Below are positions 32,345 to 41,059 of a stretch of DNA of 47,386 nt, piece after piece. The first letter of the stretch is position 1. The number at the start of each line of letters is the position of its first letter. The stretch lies in NCBI GenBank assembly GCA_013297655.1, contig JAAFHV010000041.1:1-47386 (forward strand). The letters run 5' to 3'. This DNA is from Myxococcales bacterium (GTDB taxonomy: Bacteria; Myxococcota_A; Polyangia; Polyangiales; Polyangiaceae). The translations under genes and the position numbers were made by a program. A model generated the notes under the pieces. The model was given only the letters and a program-made list of their open reading frames with translations. It was not told the origin of the DNA and ran no database searches.

Positions 32345-33223
32345 ATGCAGCACGCCTACCGCAGCCCCGGACGCACCGCCCCCCAGCCCGCGAAGAACCC
32401 GCTCGAGGGCGTGCTCGGGTTGGATCGGGGCGGCGTCGTCGTGTGGGTCGCTGCGGGCTTGGCGATTTTGCTGCATCTGCTGCTCCCCATTTTCGTGCGC
32501 GGATTGGCGTTCGTGATGGTGTTCGTCGGCGCGCTCTTCGCGCGTCTCCTCCCGGCCCCGCCGGTGAAGGTGATGTCCGATCCGATCGAAGTGGAGCTCG
32601 CTCCCCCGCCGGAGCCGCCGCCCGCGAAAGAGGAGCCCAAGGAGGAGCCGAAGCCGGAGCCGCCGAAGGAAATCCCGAAGGACATGAAGGCCCCGGAGGC
32701 TCCGAAAGACGCCCCCGTCGCCGCCGCCGCGCAGGCCGCCGCGGTGATGACCTCGGAGACGAAACCGGACGAGCCGGTCGACCTCACGAACAGCTTCGTC
32801 ACCGGTTCCGGCACGTCGTACGCGGGCGGGACCACGATGGCCGCCGGCACCGGCACCGCCGCCGTGCGCGCGCCCACCGCCGCCGTCACCGGCACCCCGG
32901 GAGGAACGGGCAACGGCCCCCCCGCGCAGGTCGGTCCCGATCGCTCACGCAACGCCGGGCTCGGCGGCTCGAAGAGCTGGAACGACTGCCCCTTCCCTCC
33001 CGAGGCCGACGTCGACAACATCGACCAGGCCGCGGTCCTCGTGCAGGTCACTGTCTCCCCGGACGGCCGGCCCGGTGCGGTGAAAATCGTGTCGGATCCC
33101 GGTCATGGCTTCGGTCGCGCGGCGCGAGCGTGTGCCATGCAGCGCAGCTACCAGACCGCCCTCGACCGCGAAGGCAAGCCGGTCGGCGGCGTGTTCACCG
33201 CCAACGTGACGTTCGCACGGTGA
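32345..33223 (+). CDS. TonB-like energy transducer
   Basis: 292 residues. One or two hydrophobic segments in residues ~30-68 (VVVWVAAGLAILLHLLLPIF, LAFVMVFVGALFARLLP), then a classic Pro/Glu/Lys-rich spacer (PPPEPPPAKEEPKEEPKPE), then a Gly/Thr/Ala-rich stretch, and finally a TonB C-terminal-type domain (VLVQVTVSPDGRPGAVKIVSD, ending VGGVFTANVTF). TonB proteins transmit energy from ExbBD to outer-membrane receptors; related paralogues in myxobacteria also drive other machines. No TonB-dependent receptor is in the window, so the client is unknown. It lies ten bases after exbD. Confidence 0.88.
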   Translation: MQHAYRSPGRTAPQPAKNPLEGVLGLDRGGVVVWVAAGLAILLHLLLPIFVRGLAFVMVFVGALFARLLPAPPVKVMSDPIEVELAPPPEPPPAKEEPKEEPKPEPPKEIPKDMKAPEAPKDAPVAAAAQAAAVMTSETKPDEPVDLTNSFVTGSGTSYAGGTTMAAGTGTAAVRAPTAAVTGTPGGTGNGPPAQVGPDRSRNAGLGGSKSWNDCPFPPEADVDNIDQAAVLVQVTVSPDGRPGAVKIVSDPGHGFGRAARACAMQRSYQTALDREGKPVGGVFTANVTFAR

Positions 33224-33295
33224 TGAAACGCACGGGGTTCGCGCGCACCGCGTTCCGGCGGACGGCGTTCGTGTGGGTGCGCCGATGGTGACCCC

Positions 33296-34273
33296 GTGAG
33301 CGACGAGACCGACGACGTCCGCGACGAGCTGCGCGCGGTCGCCGCGAGCCTACGCGCCTACCTCGAGTGGCAAGCCGACAGCGGCGCGACCGGGATCCCT
33401 CGCGGCGAGCGAAGCCTCCGCGTCGCACCGCGGCCTCACGCGCCCGCGCCTGTCGATGCCGTGGCGGTCGCCCCTCATGGCTCCGCTCCCGCCGCTCAGG
33501 CTCCCGCCGCTCAGGCAGCTACCTCGCTCCCCGCCATGCCCCCAGTTGCCGAGGCCCACGCGCCTCCAGCGGCAACGGCCGACACGTCTGCGTTCGCGCT
33601 CGAGGTCCCGCGTCCGCCCGCGCGGGTCGCCCCTCTCGCGAAGCCCGCGCCCACCGAAGCCCCCGCCCCCGCCCCCGCCGCGCCGACCGCGATCCGTTCG
33701 CTGCCGGTGCTCGCAAAGGTCGTCTCCGAGTGCCACGCGTGCGTCCTCGGAGATACCCGAAACAACACGGTATTTTCGCGCGGCAACCCCGAAGCGGCGA
33801 TCGTGTTCGTGGGGGAGGGCCCCGGCGCCGACGAGGACGCCTCGGGCCTCCCGTTCGTCGGCCGCGCAGGTCAGCTCCTCGACAAGATGATCGCAGCGAT
33901 GGGCCTCGATCCCGAGCGCGACGTGTACGTGTGCAACATCGTGAAGTGCCGCCCACCGGGCAACCGTCGCCCCGAGCCCGAAGAGATGACGGCGTGTTTC
34001 CCGTACCTCGACGAGCAGCTCGCGAACGTGAAGCCGAAGGTCATGGTCGCCCTCGGAGGCACCGCCGCGACCGCGCTCTTCGACACCAAGCTCGGCATCA
34101 CGCGCCTTCGTGGGCAGTGGAAGCTCTACAAGGGCATCCCCACCATGCCCACGTTTCACCCAAGCTACCTCCTGCGTCCCTCCGACCAGCAGGCCGAAGC
34201 GAAGCGGCAGTGCTGGGAAGACTTGCAGGCAGTCATGAAAGAGCTCGGACTCACGCGGAAGCCGAAGGCGTAG
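33296..34273 (+). CDS. family 4 uracil-DNA glycosylase
   Basis: 325 residues from a GTG. The first ~135 are Ala/Pro-rich and probably disordered, including a 15-bp repeat twice at 33485-33514. The catalytic domain has GEGPGADEDASGLPFVG, VYVCNIVKCRPPGNR and FHPSYLLR, the motifs of family 4 enzymes. Four Cys fit the [4Fe-4S] cluster: the CHAC pair, one in NIVKCRPP and one in MTACFPYL. It removes uracil from DNA in base-excision repair. The long N-terminal extension is not typical of the smallest members and may mediate protein contacts. It converges with the repeat lipoprotein. Confidence 0.94.
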   Translation: MSDETDDVRDELRAVAASLRAYLEWQADSGATGIPRGERSLRVAPRPHAPAPVDAVAVAPHGSAPAAQAPAAQAATSLPAMPPVAEAHAPPAATADTSAFALEVPRPPARVAPLAKPAPTEAPAPAPAAPTAIRSLPVLAKVVSECHACVLGDTRNNTVFSRGNPEAAIVFVGEGPGADEDASGLPFVGRAGQLLDKMIAAMGLDPERDVYVCNIVKCRPPGNRRPEPEEMTACFPYLDEQLANVKPKVMVALGGTAATALFDTKLGITRLRGQWKLYKGIPTMPTFHPSYLLRPSDQQAEAKRQCWEDLQAVMKELGLTRKPKA

Positions 34274-34333
34274 CCTTCGCTGCGCGCATCGCATCCGTTT
34301 CGCGCGAAACCCACGTTCCGGGGATGACGCTCA

Positions 34334-34353
34334 CGGCCGGCCTCGCCGGGCCG
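34334..34353. terminator. short GC hairpin between convergent genes
   Basis: CGGCCGGC (34334-34341) folds onto GCC and GGCCG (34345-34353) with one bulged G. It lies between the converging glycosylase and lipoprotein genes. No T-run follows on either strand, so termination is a weak guess. Confidence 0.25.
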
Positions 34354-34381
34354 ACCGCCCCCGGCTTCGCGAAGTGAGCCC

Positions 34382-35803
34382 TCAGCGCACGCAGGTCGCG
34401 GTGTTCGTGTCGAGGCGAGCGCCCGGTTTGCAGAAGCGGTTCCCGTTGGCGTCGGCGCAGTAGGTTTGGCCCGCGTCGCCGCACACCTTGCAGGTCGCGG
34501 TGTTCGAGTCGAGGCGATGGCCGTCGCTACAGAAGCGGCTCCCGTTGCGGTCGGCGCAGTAGGTTTGGCCGTCGGCGCCGCACACCTTGCAGGTCGCGGT
34601 GTTCGAGTCGAGGCGGTGCCCCGGATCGCAGCTCCGGACGCCGTTCGTGTCGGCGCAGTAGGTTTCGCCGTTGCCGCCACAATCGACGCACTTCCAAACG
34701 TTGGAATCGAGTCGCGTGCCGGCGCTGCAGAAGCGCGCCCCGTTCGTGTCGGCGCAGTACGTCTGCCCGTTCGCTCCGCAGGCGACACACTTCGCGACGT
34801 TGCTGTCGAGCCGATGAGCGTCTTTGCACGAGCGACGGCCATCCGGTGCTTCGCAGTACTTCTCGCCGTCACCGCCGCACGCGACGCATTTTCCCGCCGT
34901 GAGCTGGTGGGACGGAGCGCATTGGCCCCCTTCGCACGGGGCCTGACCGTTCGTCCCGCACGACGGGAGCGGCGTGGGGGCGGAGCCCGCGCTCGGCGGG
35001 GTGGAGGGCCTGTCGTTCGTGTCTTTCGTGAGCGTCTGCCCGTCCCACACGTAGGTGCCGGGGCCCGGGATCTTCGCGGCGACCCCGTGAACGTTCACGT
35101 CGACAGCGCCGCTCGCCGGGGCGACGAAGAAAAATTCCTTCGTCCCGCCGGGCAGCTCCACGAACGGACGCAGCGAGAGCTCCTCCGGATCGGTCTCCGG
35201 GATGTTGAAATTCGCGCCGACGCGGAAGCCCTTGGTGGGCACCGTGTAGCGGGCCGTGAGCACGAGCCGCCGACCTTCCGGGCTCTTGATTTCGAGCGGC
35301 CAGAGCGTGAGCGGCACCTTGATGGCGAGCTTCGCGGTGGGCGACGTGGCCGCGAGCGTCGCGATTGTATCGACGTGCTTGAGGGTGAAGCCGTCACCGA
35401 TTTCACCGGTGCGGACGAACGAGATGCGCGTCTTGAGCTCGAGCGGAAACTCGTCGTTCCGGATCCTACCGAGCGACTTCTCGCCATCGGAGAAGATCCC
35501 CGAGAGCACGTTGCCGCGGGCGGTGAACGCCTCGACGATGAACCGCTCGGCGACGAGCGGGTACTTCGGCGGCTTCTTCGCCGCGCACCTCACCTCGTGC
35601 GCTTGGAAGAACGGATCGCTCTCCGTGCTCGGCACGACCCAGCACTCGACCAGATCGGCGGGGAGGATCGGATCCGCGTTCTCCAGGTTGTCGACCGACA
35701 CGCCCGGACCGTCGTCAGCGACCGCCGAGCACCCGATCGGGAGGGCCGACAGACCCAGCGCCACGCCAAGCGAAATTCCCCACACCCGCGTTCGATTGGC
35801 CAT
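34382..35803 (-). CDS. lipoprotein with five 33-residue Cys repeats
   Basis: 473 residues from the ATG at 35801-35803 (another ATG is six codons upstream). Lipoprotein signal VWGISLGVALGLSALPIGC. Residues ~30-280 form a secreted beta-looking domain of unknown family. After a Pro/Ser linker comes a Cys-rich tail: five tandem units of 33 residues with six Cys-like positions (CxxCGxxGxTYCAD, then FC, then RLDSNTATC). The pattern resembles stalk- or growth-factor-type Cys-rich repeats but no exact family is known to me. It is probably anchored on the outer surface, where disulfides hold the repeat rod. It converges with the glycosylase gene. Confidence 0.8.
   Translation of the reverse strand: MANRTRVWGISLGVALGLSALPIGCSAVADDGPGVSVDNLENADPILPADLVECWVVPSTESDPFFQAHEVRCAAKKPPKYPLVAERFIVEAFTARGNVLSGIFSDGEKSLGRIRNDEFPLELKTRISFVRTGEIGDGFTLKHVDTIATLAATSPTAKLAIKVPLTLWPLEIKSPEGRRLVLTARYTVPTKGFRVGANFNIPETDPEELSLRPFVELPGGTKEFFFVAPASGAVDVNVHGVAAKIPGPGTYVWDGQTLTKDTNDRPSTPPSAGSAPTPLPSCGTNGQAPCEGGQCAPSHQLTAGKCVACGGDGEKYCEAPDGRRSCKDAHRLDSNVAKCVACGANGQTYCADTNGARFCSAGTRLDSNVWKCVDCGGNGETYCADTNGVRSCDPGHRLDSNTATCKVCGADGQTYCADRNGSRFCSDGHRLDSNTATCKVCGDAGQTYCADANGNRFCKPGARLDTNTATCVR
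34394..34888 (-). repeat. 99-bp tandem repeat, five units
   Basis: Five consecutive 99-bp units (34394-34492, 34493-34591, 34592-34690, 34691-34789, 34790-34888), each encoding 33 residues. The units near the 3' end of the gene are much more similar at DNA level, for example the shared CAGGTCGCGGTGTTCGAGTC blocks at 34491 and 34590. Confidence 0.92.
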
Positions 35804-35896
35804 GTGCGTCCGTGTAAGCAAAGTTCGTACCGGCTTTTTATTTGAGATGTCGGAGCGTTGGCGTCTGCGGTCCGGATCGCGGATCGCGGGGCGCTT

Positions 35897-36655
35897 TCAA
35901 CCGTGATCCACCTCGGGAGCTTGAAATCCCGCCGCTCGGAAGGTCAGCACGAGGGTATCGCGATGGGCCCCCGGCTCGGCAAGCACGATCGGCGTGGTCT
36001 CGTGCACGACCCGTGCGTCGTCGAGGAGGAGCGCCGCCCAAGGCGCACCGAGGGAGAAGCGCACGCCCCGTGGTCCGTTCGCCTCGAAGACGCGGGTCTC
36101 GCCGCCCTTCACCCCCACGCGGTCCACCAGGATGACCGCGACGAAGTCGACCCCGTCGCGGTGCGCGCCCTCGGGGGTGGGCCTGCCCACGCCCTCGCGC
36201 GGATCGATCCGAAACGCGTGCGCCTCGACGAACCAACGCTCCACCGGCTGCAGCTCCGCGAAGAGCTGCCCGAGGGAGCCCACGAGCGAGGCGAGGCCTC
36301 GACTCGAGAAGACCGCGTCCGCGAGCGGCGAGAACCATCGCAAGAGCCCACCGTGAAGCGCGTTGTAGGTGACGGGCTGGTAGTGCGCGCGATGCTCGGC
36401 GAGGGTGAGAGCGCCCGTTCCCGGCTCGTAGACGAAGCAGCCGTGGCGCCGAAAGCGGTACGCACCTCCGTCGAGCAGGTGCGCGTCGGCCGGCAGGTCG
36501 TCCCACGACGAGACGAGAGCGTCGAGCTCGGCGCGGACGGCGCCGGTGGTCGCGAGCGTCGCTTCCGGCGAGAGCACGACGAAGCCATCGTCGCGGAGAG
36601 AGCGCGCGACGTCGGCGCGGGTGGTCGGAGCGGCGAGACCGAGAGGAAAAGCCAT
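35897..36655 (-). CDS. 2-oxoglutarate/Fe(II) dioxygenase (PF10014-like)
   Basis: 252 residues. The pattern fits the 2OG-Fe dioxygenase family that includes isoleucine-4-hydroxylase: RFRRHGCFVYEPG, YQPVTYNALHGGLLRWF, then the Fe-binding HRDGVDF (His-x-Asp), and the distal His in RVVHETTPI, with Arg downstream for 2-oxoglutarate. All ligands are in place. Such enzymes hydroxylate free amino acids or natural product intermediates; the substrate here is unknown because no biosynthesis cluster is adjacent. Soluble, with no signal. It is followed by a gap of 93 bases before the repeat lipoprotein gene on the same strand. Confidence 0.85.
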   Translation of the reverse strand: MAFPLGLAAPTTRADVARSLRDDGFVVLSPEATLATTGAVRAELDALVSSWDDLPADAHLLDGGAYRFRRHGCFVYEPGTGALTLAEHRAHYQPVTYNALHGGLLRWFSPLADAVFSSRGLASLVGSLGQLFAELQPVERWFVEAHAFRIDPREGVGRPTPEGAHRDGVDFVAVILVDRVGVKGGETRVFEANGPRGVRFSLGAPWAALLLDDARVVHETTPIVLAEPGAHRDTLVLTFRAAGFQAPEVDHG

Positions 36656-36773
36656 GACGCGCTCCTATAGGATCGCGCCACGGCAAAAGGAACCTGCGCC
36701 GCGTGCGAGCGGTCTCGCGCCGAGAGCGGTCGACGTGAACGTTCGGCGCTCGTAGGTTGGCCGACCGCGGCGC

Positions 36774-37511
36774 TCAGCCCTTCTTGAGGGCGCCGGTGCC
36801 GTCGATCACGTACCGCTCCGGGAGCGCCTTGCGCACGGGCTCACGTTGCTCGTCGGCGATCTGGGCGCCGAGCTGGAGGAGCCCGTCGCAGATCTTGTTC
36901 TTCACGCGGACGCTCTCTTCTTCGAGGAGCTGCGCGACGAGCGGCTCGACGAGCCCTTTGTCTTTCTGGGCGAGCCCCGCCATGACCGCGTTGAGGCGTG
37001 CGGTCTCGTTGGAGTCGGCCAGGAAGGGCGTGACGGCGGCGAGGATCTTCTCGTGCTTGTGGTCCTGCAGCTCTTCCAGGATCTGAAGCTTCGGATCGAT
37101 GAACTTTGCGTACTCGGTGTCCCACTTGGAGAGCCACTTGAGCAGCTCCTCGACGTACTCGTCTTCCTCGACGATCTCCTTGAGGAGGCGCATTGGCCAG
37201 GACACGCTCTCGGCCTTGCTCGCGAAGGCACGGATAGGCTCGACCGCGCCGCGCCCGGCCGCCAGCACGCCGCGGTAGGCGAGATCTTTTTCGTCTTGGT
37301 CGGTGATCGAAGGGTCGATGACGAAGGTGAAGCGACGGAGGAGCGCCTCGGCGGCCTCCGGCGTGCCCATGTTGGCGAGCTCGGTGATGGCTTCCTGGCG
37401 ATCGTAGTTCTGGGCGCGCTTGCTGCCCGCGGCCTCCGCCCACTTCGCGGCGGCCGACGACTTCTTGCCGGCCGATCCCTTGTCTTTCTTGAAAAAGTCG
37501 AAAAAGCCCAT
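36774..37511 (-). CDS. HEAT-repeat protein
   Basis: 245 residues, soluble. The N-terminus is a lysine-rich amphipathic stretch (GFFDFFKKDKGSAGKK) that could bind membranes or nucleic acid. Then come four to five HEAT-like helical pairs (REAITELANMG-type repeats: EAITELANMGTPEAAEALL, LAYRGVLAAGRGAVEPIRAF, NETARLNAVMAGLAQKDKG). HEAT repeats form solenoids for protein binding. No enzyme motif is present. It lies 118 bases upstream of the dioxygenase on the same strand. Confidence 0.82.
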   Translation of the reverse strand: MGFFDFFKKDKGSAGKKSSAAAKWAEAAGSKRAQNYDRQEAITELANMGTPEAAEALLRRFTFVIDPSITDQDEKDLAYRGVLAAGRGAVEPIRAFASKAESVSWPMRLLKEIVEEDEYVEELLKWLSKWDTEYAKFIDPKLQILEELQDHKHEKILAAVTPFLADSNETARLNAVMAGLAQKDKGLVEPLVAQLLEEESVRVKNKICDGLLQLGAQIADEQREPVRKALPERYVIDGTGALKKG

Positions 37512-37651
37512 CGTCGAAGCGCTCGTTGGTCGAAAGGAGAGTCTGCGTGGCGGCGATCTTCTTGGGAAGCGAGCCTTGGACAGACAGGAGAAGCTACGCG
37601 GGCCGGGGGACCCGCTCGTGGTCGCTTAGGTTTCGTTCGCGGCGGTAGAAG

Positions 37652-39049
37652 TCAAGAGAGGGGAACGGCGAGGAGCTGAACTTCCTTGTCCGCCCGCTTC
37701 ACCTGGTAACGCACGGCGCGGCCGTGTTTCTGCGCCGCCTCGGCCTCCATGCTCTGGATGCGGGCGCGGAACGTGGGCTCCGTGATGTGGTCGGTCGCCT
37801 CCCCGAGCGCCTTCTTCGCATCGATGTATTCTACATAGAGACGCTGGTAGTAGACCTCGGCGGCCTCGCTCTTGAGGGCGGCCACGTCGGCGCCGGCTTC
37901 GACCTCGGCGGCGGGCTGGTAGCTCTTCGCGGACGGCGGATGCGAGAGCCTGCCTTCTTCGTCGCTCGTGTCTTCCTCGACCCCCATGAGGGCGTTCAAG
38001 AGCTGATCGATGCGGAACGCGAGACCTCCCAGCTCTTCGTGCTCCATGTTGAAGCGCTTGTCGCTCTGGCCGTTGACGATCGCGAGGAGGCCCTCTTCGA
38101 GGGTGTTGATCGGCGTGGAGATGTACGAGCCGAGGAAGCCGCCCGCGACGATGACGAGCACGAGCCCGAGCACGGTGGCGCCGAGGACCGGCCACGCGAG
38201 CGCGCCGGGAGACTCGATGAGGGTCGACGCACCGAGCGCGAGGGCGGCGACGTGCTTGCCCTCGCCGAACCCGTCGAGCGGGCTCGCCGCGAACACCACC
38301 GAGCCCGCGTTGCCGCTCGCGGCGTGACCGGAGCCGATCGCGGTCTTGACCTCGTCGGAGGCCTCTTGTTCGACGGCCTTCGCGGCGTCGTTGCTCGTCG
38401 CAGCGAGCCTCACGTCTTTGCCGTCGTGCACGTAGATGGCGACACCTTCGCCGCTCGTGAGGTCGTTCACCTTCGCGATCGCGTCGTTCAGGCCCATGCC
38501 GAGGACGAGGAGCGCGGTGACCTTGCCGCTCGAGTCGCGGACCGGCGCGTAGCTGACGACGTATTTGTCGTTCTTGCGCTCGATCCACACGTCCGAGCCG
38601 CCCACGCCCTTGGCGATGCTGGTCTTGACGAGCGGATACGAGGCCCCCACGTCGTCGCCGCGCTCGAGGGGCGAGCCATTTCGACCGACGATTTTGCCGT
38701 TCGCGTCGACGAACGCGACGAGCGAGGGGGCGGTAGAGAACACCGATTTTGCGGCGCCGGCGACGCTGTCGCAGAACGCGGTCGCGGCGTCGCCCTTGGC
38801 GTTGTCGGAAGACTTGTTGAACACCTCGAGCGCGGCGGGCTCGGTTGCCTTGACGGCGAGCCAGCGTTCGATGCGGAGGCCGTCGAGCTGGAGCCTCGCC
38901 GACACCGACTGAGCGTCGCGCTCGGTGCGCGCTTTGACGCGCTCTGGGTTGCGGGCCGCGGCCAACGTCGACTGACGGACGATGACGAACGACAAGAGGC
39001 CCACGATGAGGACAATCGCGGCGTTGACGGCAATGATCTTGTTGCGCAT
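37652..39049 (-). CDS. MXAN_5187-family membrane sensor protein
   Basis: 465 residues from the ATG at 39047-39049; the upstream frame is poor. Membrane helix 1 is IIAVNAAIVLIVGLLSFVIV. An extracytoplasmic sensor domain of ~250 residues follows, cache-like in look (DGLRIERWLAV, YVVSYAPVRDSSGKVTALLVLG). Membrane helix 2 (LAWPVLGATVLGLVLVIVAGGF) is followed by a HAMP-like helix (ISTPINTLEEGLLAIVNGQ). The C-terminal ~70 residues (VYYQRLYVEYIDAKKALGEAT, QKHGRAVRYQVKRADKEVQLL) match the MXAN_5187 C-terminal domain I know from myxobacteria. No histidine kinase or methyl-accepting domain is attached, so the output is unknown. Confidence 0.82.
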   Translation of the reverse strand: MRNKIIAVNAAIVLIVGLLSFVIVRQSTLAAARNPERVKARTERDAQSVSARLQLDGLRIERWLAVKATEPAALEVFNKSSDNAKGDAATAFCDSVAGAAKSVFSTAPSLVAFVDANGKIVGRNGSPLERGDDVGASYPLVKTSIAKGVGGSDVWIERKNDKYVVSYAPVRDSSGKVTALLVLGMGLNDAIAKVNDLTSGEGVAIYVHDGKDVRLAATSNDAAKAVEQEASDEVKTAIGSGHAASGNAGSVVFAASPLDGFGEGKHVAALALGASTLIESPGALAWPVLGATVLGLVLVIVAGGFLGSYISTPINTLEEGLLAIVNGQSDKRFNMEHEELGGLAFRIDQLLNALMGVEEDTSDEEGRLSHPPSAKSYQPAAEVEAGADVAALKSEAAEVYYQRLYVEYIDAKKALGEATDHITEPTFRARIQSMEAEAAQKHGRAVRYQVKRADKEVQLLAVPLS

Positions 39050-39307
39050 TCGGCCTCTCGGAGAGGTGCGGGAAGGTGGGACAGAGCGAGCGACGTGCTC
39101 GACGGCGAACCGTCGACGAAAGCAGCGGTGGGCCCTCTTGCTGCGACCCTGAGAAACGACGGGGGAAAGCCTGCCGCGACGGCGGGCCGATGCTCCCATC
39201 GCGAAGCTATCATCCGCGACTTCGAGGCGGCAACATGCGATAACGTTACGCAACGCGCTGCGCTGCGGCCAAGGGCCTGCCTGCGTGGCGCAAGAGCCGC
39301 TTCACCC

Positions 39308-40336
39308 ATGTCTTCTTCTGCCCGCGCCCTGCTCCTCGACGATCCCGCCTTCGCGCGGCATGTGCCCCTAGGGCACCACCCCGAGCGCCCGGAGCGTCTC
39401 CTCGCGGCGCGCGCGGCGGTCGAGCGGGCTCGTTCGTTCGTCACGTTTTCCCCCATGATTCCGCGGGAAGCGACGGTAGAAGAGCTCATCCGGGTCCACG
39501 ATCCACGCTACGTCGAGGCGATGGAGCAGCGCCGCGGCGACTCGCTCTACCTCGATCCGGATACTTACCTCTCGGAGGAGAGCGTCGTGACCGCGAAGCT
39601 GGCGGCGGGCGGCGTCGTGGGCATGGTGGACGCGATCCTCGACGGCGATCATCGTCAGGGCGTCGCCCTCGTCCGCCCTCCCGGTCATCACGCGCGGCCC
39701 GGCCGAGCGATGGGCTTTTGCCTCTTCAACAACGTGGCGGTGGCGGCGGCCCACGCACGAGCACGCGGGCTGTCGCGGGTCGCGATCGTCGACTTCGACG
39801 TTCACCACGGAAACGGCACGCAAGAGATCTTCTACGACGATCCGAGCGTGCTTTACGTGTCGACCCACCAAGCGCCGCTGTATCCCGGCACTGGCGACAC
39901 GATGGAGACCGGCGAGGGCGACGGCCGCGGATTCACCGTAAACGTGCCCCTCACCGCCGGCGGGGGAGACGACGTGTACCGCGGCGCGTTCGAGCGCGTG
40001 GTGCTCCCGGTGCTCTCCGAGTTCGCGCCCGAGCTCGTGCTCATCAGCGCGGGTTTCGACGCCGCGGTCCGCGATCCCCTCTCCGAGATGCGCCTCGAGA
40101 GCGCCGCGTTCGGCTGGATGACACGCGCCCTCCGTCGCGTGGCCGACACGAGCGGCAGCGGGCGCACGTTGCTCGTGCTCGAGGGTGGCTACGATTTGCC
40201 CGCGCTCGAGGGCGGTCTTCACTCCGCGATCGGCGGCCTCACCGGCATCGCCGAGGAGATCGCGCGCGACGTAGACCACCCCGACCTGGCCCGCGCCGCG
40301 AGCTCGGTACGCCACGTGTGGAGCGGCGTGACCTGA
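39308..40336 (+). CDS. histone deacetylase-family hydrolase
   Basis: 342 residues, the typical length of bacterial HDAC/acetylpolyamine amidohydrolases. Visible motifs: HHPERPERL at the start, RPPGHHARPGRAMGFCLFNN with the His pair acting as general base, DFDVHHGNGTQEIF with the Asp and His zinc ligands, AGFDAAVRDPL with the third zinc Asp, and LEGGYDL with the Tyr that stabilises the transition state. All catalytic residues are present. Possible substrates are acetylated polyamines, acetoin-pathway compounds or acetyl-lysine proteins. The start ATG has only a weak SD. It is separated from the divergent sensor gene by 258 bases. Confidence 0.94.
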   Translation: MSSSARALLLDDPAFARHVPLGHHPERPERLLAARAAVERARSFVTFSPMIPREATVEELIRVHDPRYVEAMEQRRGDSLYLDPDTYLSEESVVTAKLAAGGVVGMVDAILDGDHRQGVALVRPPGHHARPGRAMGFCLFNNVAVAAAHARARGLSRVAIVDFDVHHGNGTQEIFYDDPSVLYVSTHQAPLYPGTGDTMETGEGDGRGFTVNVPLTAGGGDDVYRGAFERVVLPVLSEFAPELVLISAGFDAAVRDPLSEMRLESAAFGWMTRALRRVADTSGSGRTLLVLEGGYDLPALEGGLHSAIGGLTGIAEEIARDVDHPDLARAASSVRHVWSGVT

Positions 40337-40459
40337 GGTCCGCCTTCGTGTCGAGGTCCTCGCTCTTTCGCGCGGTCCCGAGCCCGCGACAACTTTGGCA
40401 TAGGTCTCGACGCACCACGAGGAGGCACGCCCGCAGCCGTTCGGTTCGCCCTCGCGCGG

Positions 40460-41059
40460 TCACTTCCCGCATTTCGCCCCCCCCGCCGGCGGAGGGCACT
40501 TCACGAGGCAGAGCTGCTGCGCTTGGTGGCAGTACTCCATTCCTGGTTTCGTCCGGTAGGCGCACCCTTTGATGCACGCGGACTCGTCTGCGCTCTGCGG
40601 CTCGGCGGCCTTCGAGGGGTCGGAGTGGGGGCTCTTGTAGGCGTTGCGGACGGCCATTTCGATACGCCCCTTCTTCGGGTTGAAGGCCTCCGCGGCGTGG
40701 AGCTCGCGGGGGAAGTCTCGTGTCCAGGAAGGATTGGTAACGATCCCGGGGAAGACACACTTGTCGAGCATGTACTGCTGGAGCTCGTCGCGCGTGGGGC
40801 GCATGTTGAGCGGGAGGACTCCCTTCCCTTCGGTCTCCTTGCAGCACTGGAAACAGGCTCCTACCTTGGTCTGTTTCTTCACCGCTTTTACGCACTCCTC
40901 CATCAGCGTCTCGCAGGTGACATGGCAGGACGTGGTGTCGGCGCAGACCTCTTCACCGCCGACGGAGAGCGCGGGTCCCTCGTCGGTGAACGACACGGAG
41001 ACGAGGAGCGCGGTGACGAACGACGTCGCGAATACAGCGGTAGCTTTGGAGCTCTTCAT
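40460..41059 (-). CDS. Cys-rich exported protein next to the Tad locus
   Basis: 199 residues. The start overlaps the stop of the upstream gene (ATGA at 41056-41059). The N-terminal hydrophobic segment (AVFATSFVTALLVSVSF) is a signal peptide or anchor. The mature part has about 15 Cys, including TTSCHVTC, EECVKAV, GACFQCC, ACIKGCAY, CHQAQQLCLVKC and AKCGK. The spacing looks like disulfide-bonded pairs or metal-binding rather than a known family. It is the last gene of the tadE-like/membrane/Cys-rich unit. An extracellular role linked to the pilus is possible but inferred. Confidence 0.75.
   Translation of the reverse strand: MKSSKATAVFATSFVTALLVSVSFTDEGPALSVGGEEVCADTTSCHVTCETLMEECVKAVKKQTKVGACFQCCKETEGKGVLPLNMRPTRDELQQYMLDKCVFPGIVTNPSWTRDFPRELHAAEAFNPKKGRIEMAVRNAYKSPHSDPSKAAEPQSADESACIKGCAYRTKPGMEYCHQAQQLCLVKCPPPAGGAKCGK

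Noticed and set aside
37724-39300. Plus-strand open frame upstream of the deacetylase start, antisense to the sensor gene
   Set aside because: Only the part from the ATG at 39308 has deacetylase motifs; the upstream stretch is antisense to the MXAN_5187-like gene.
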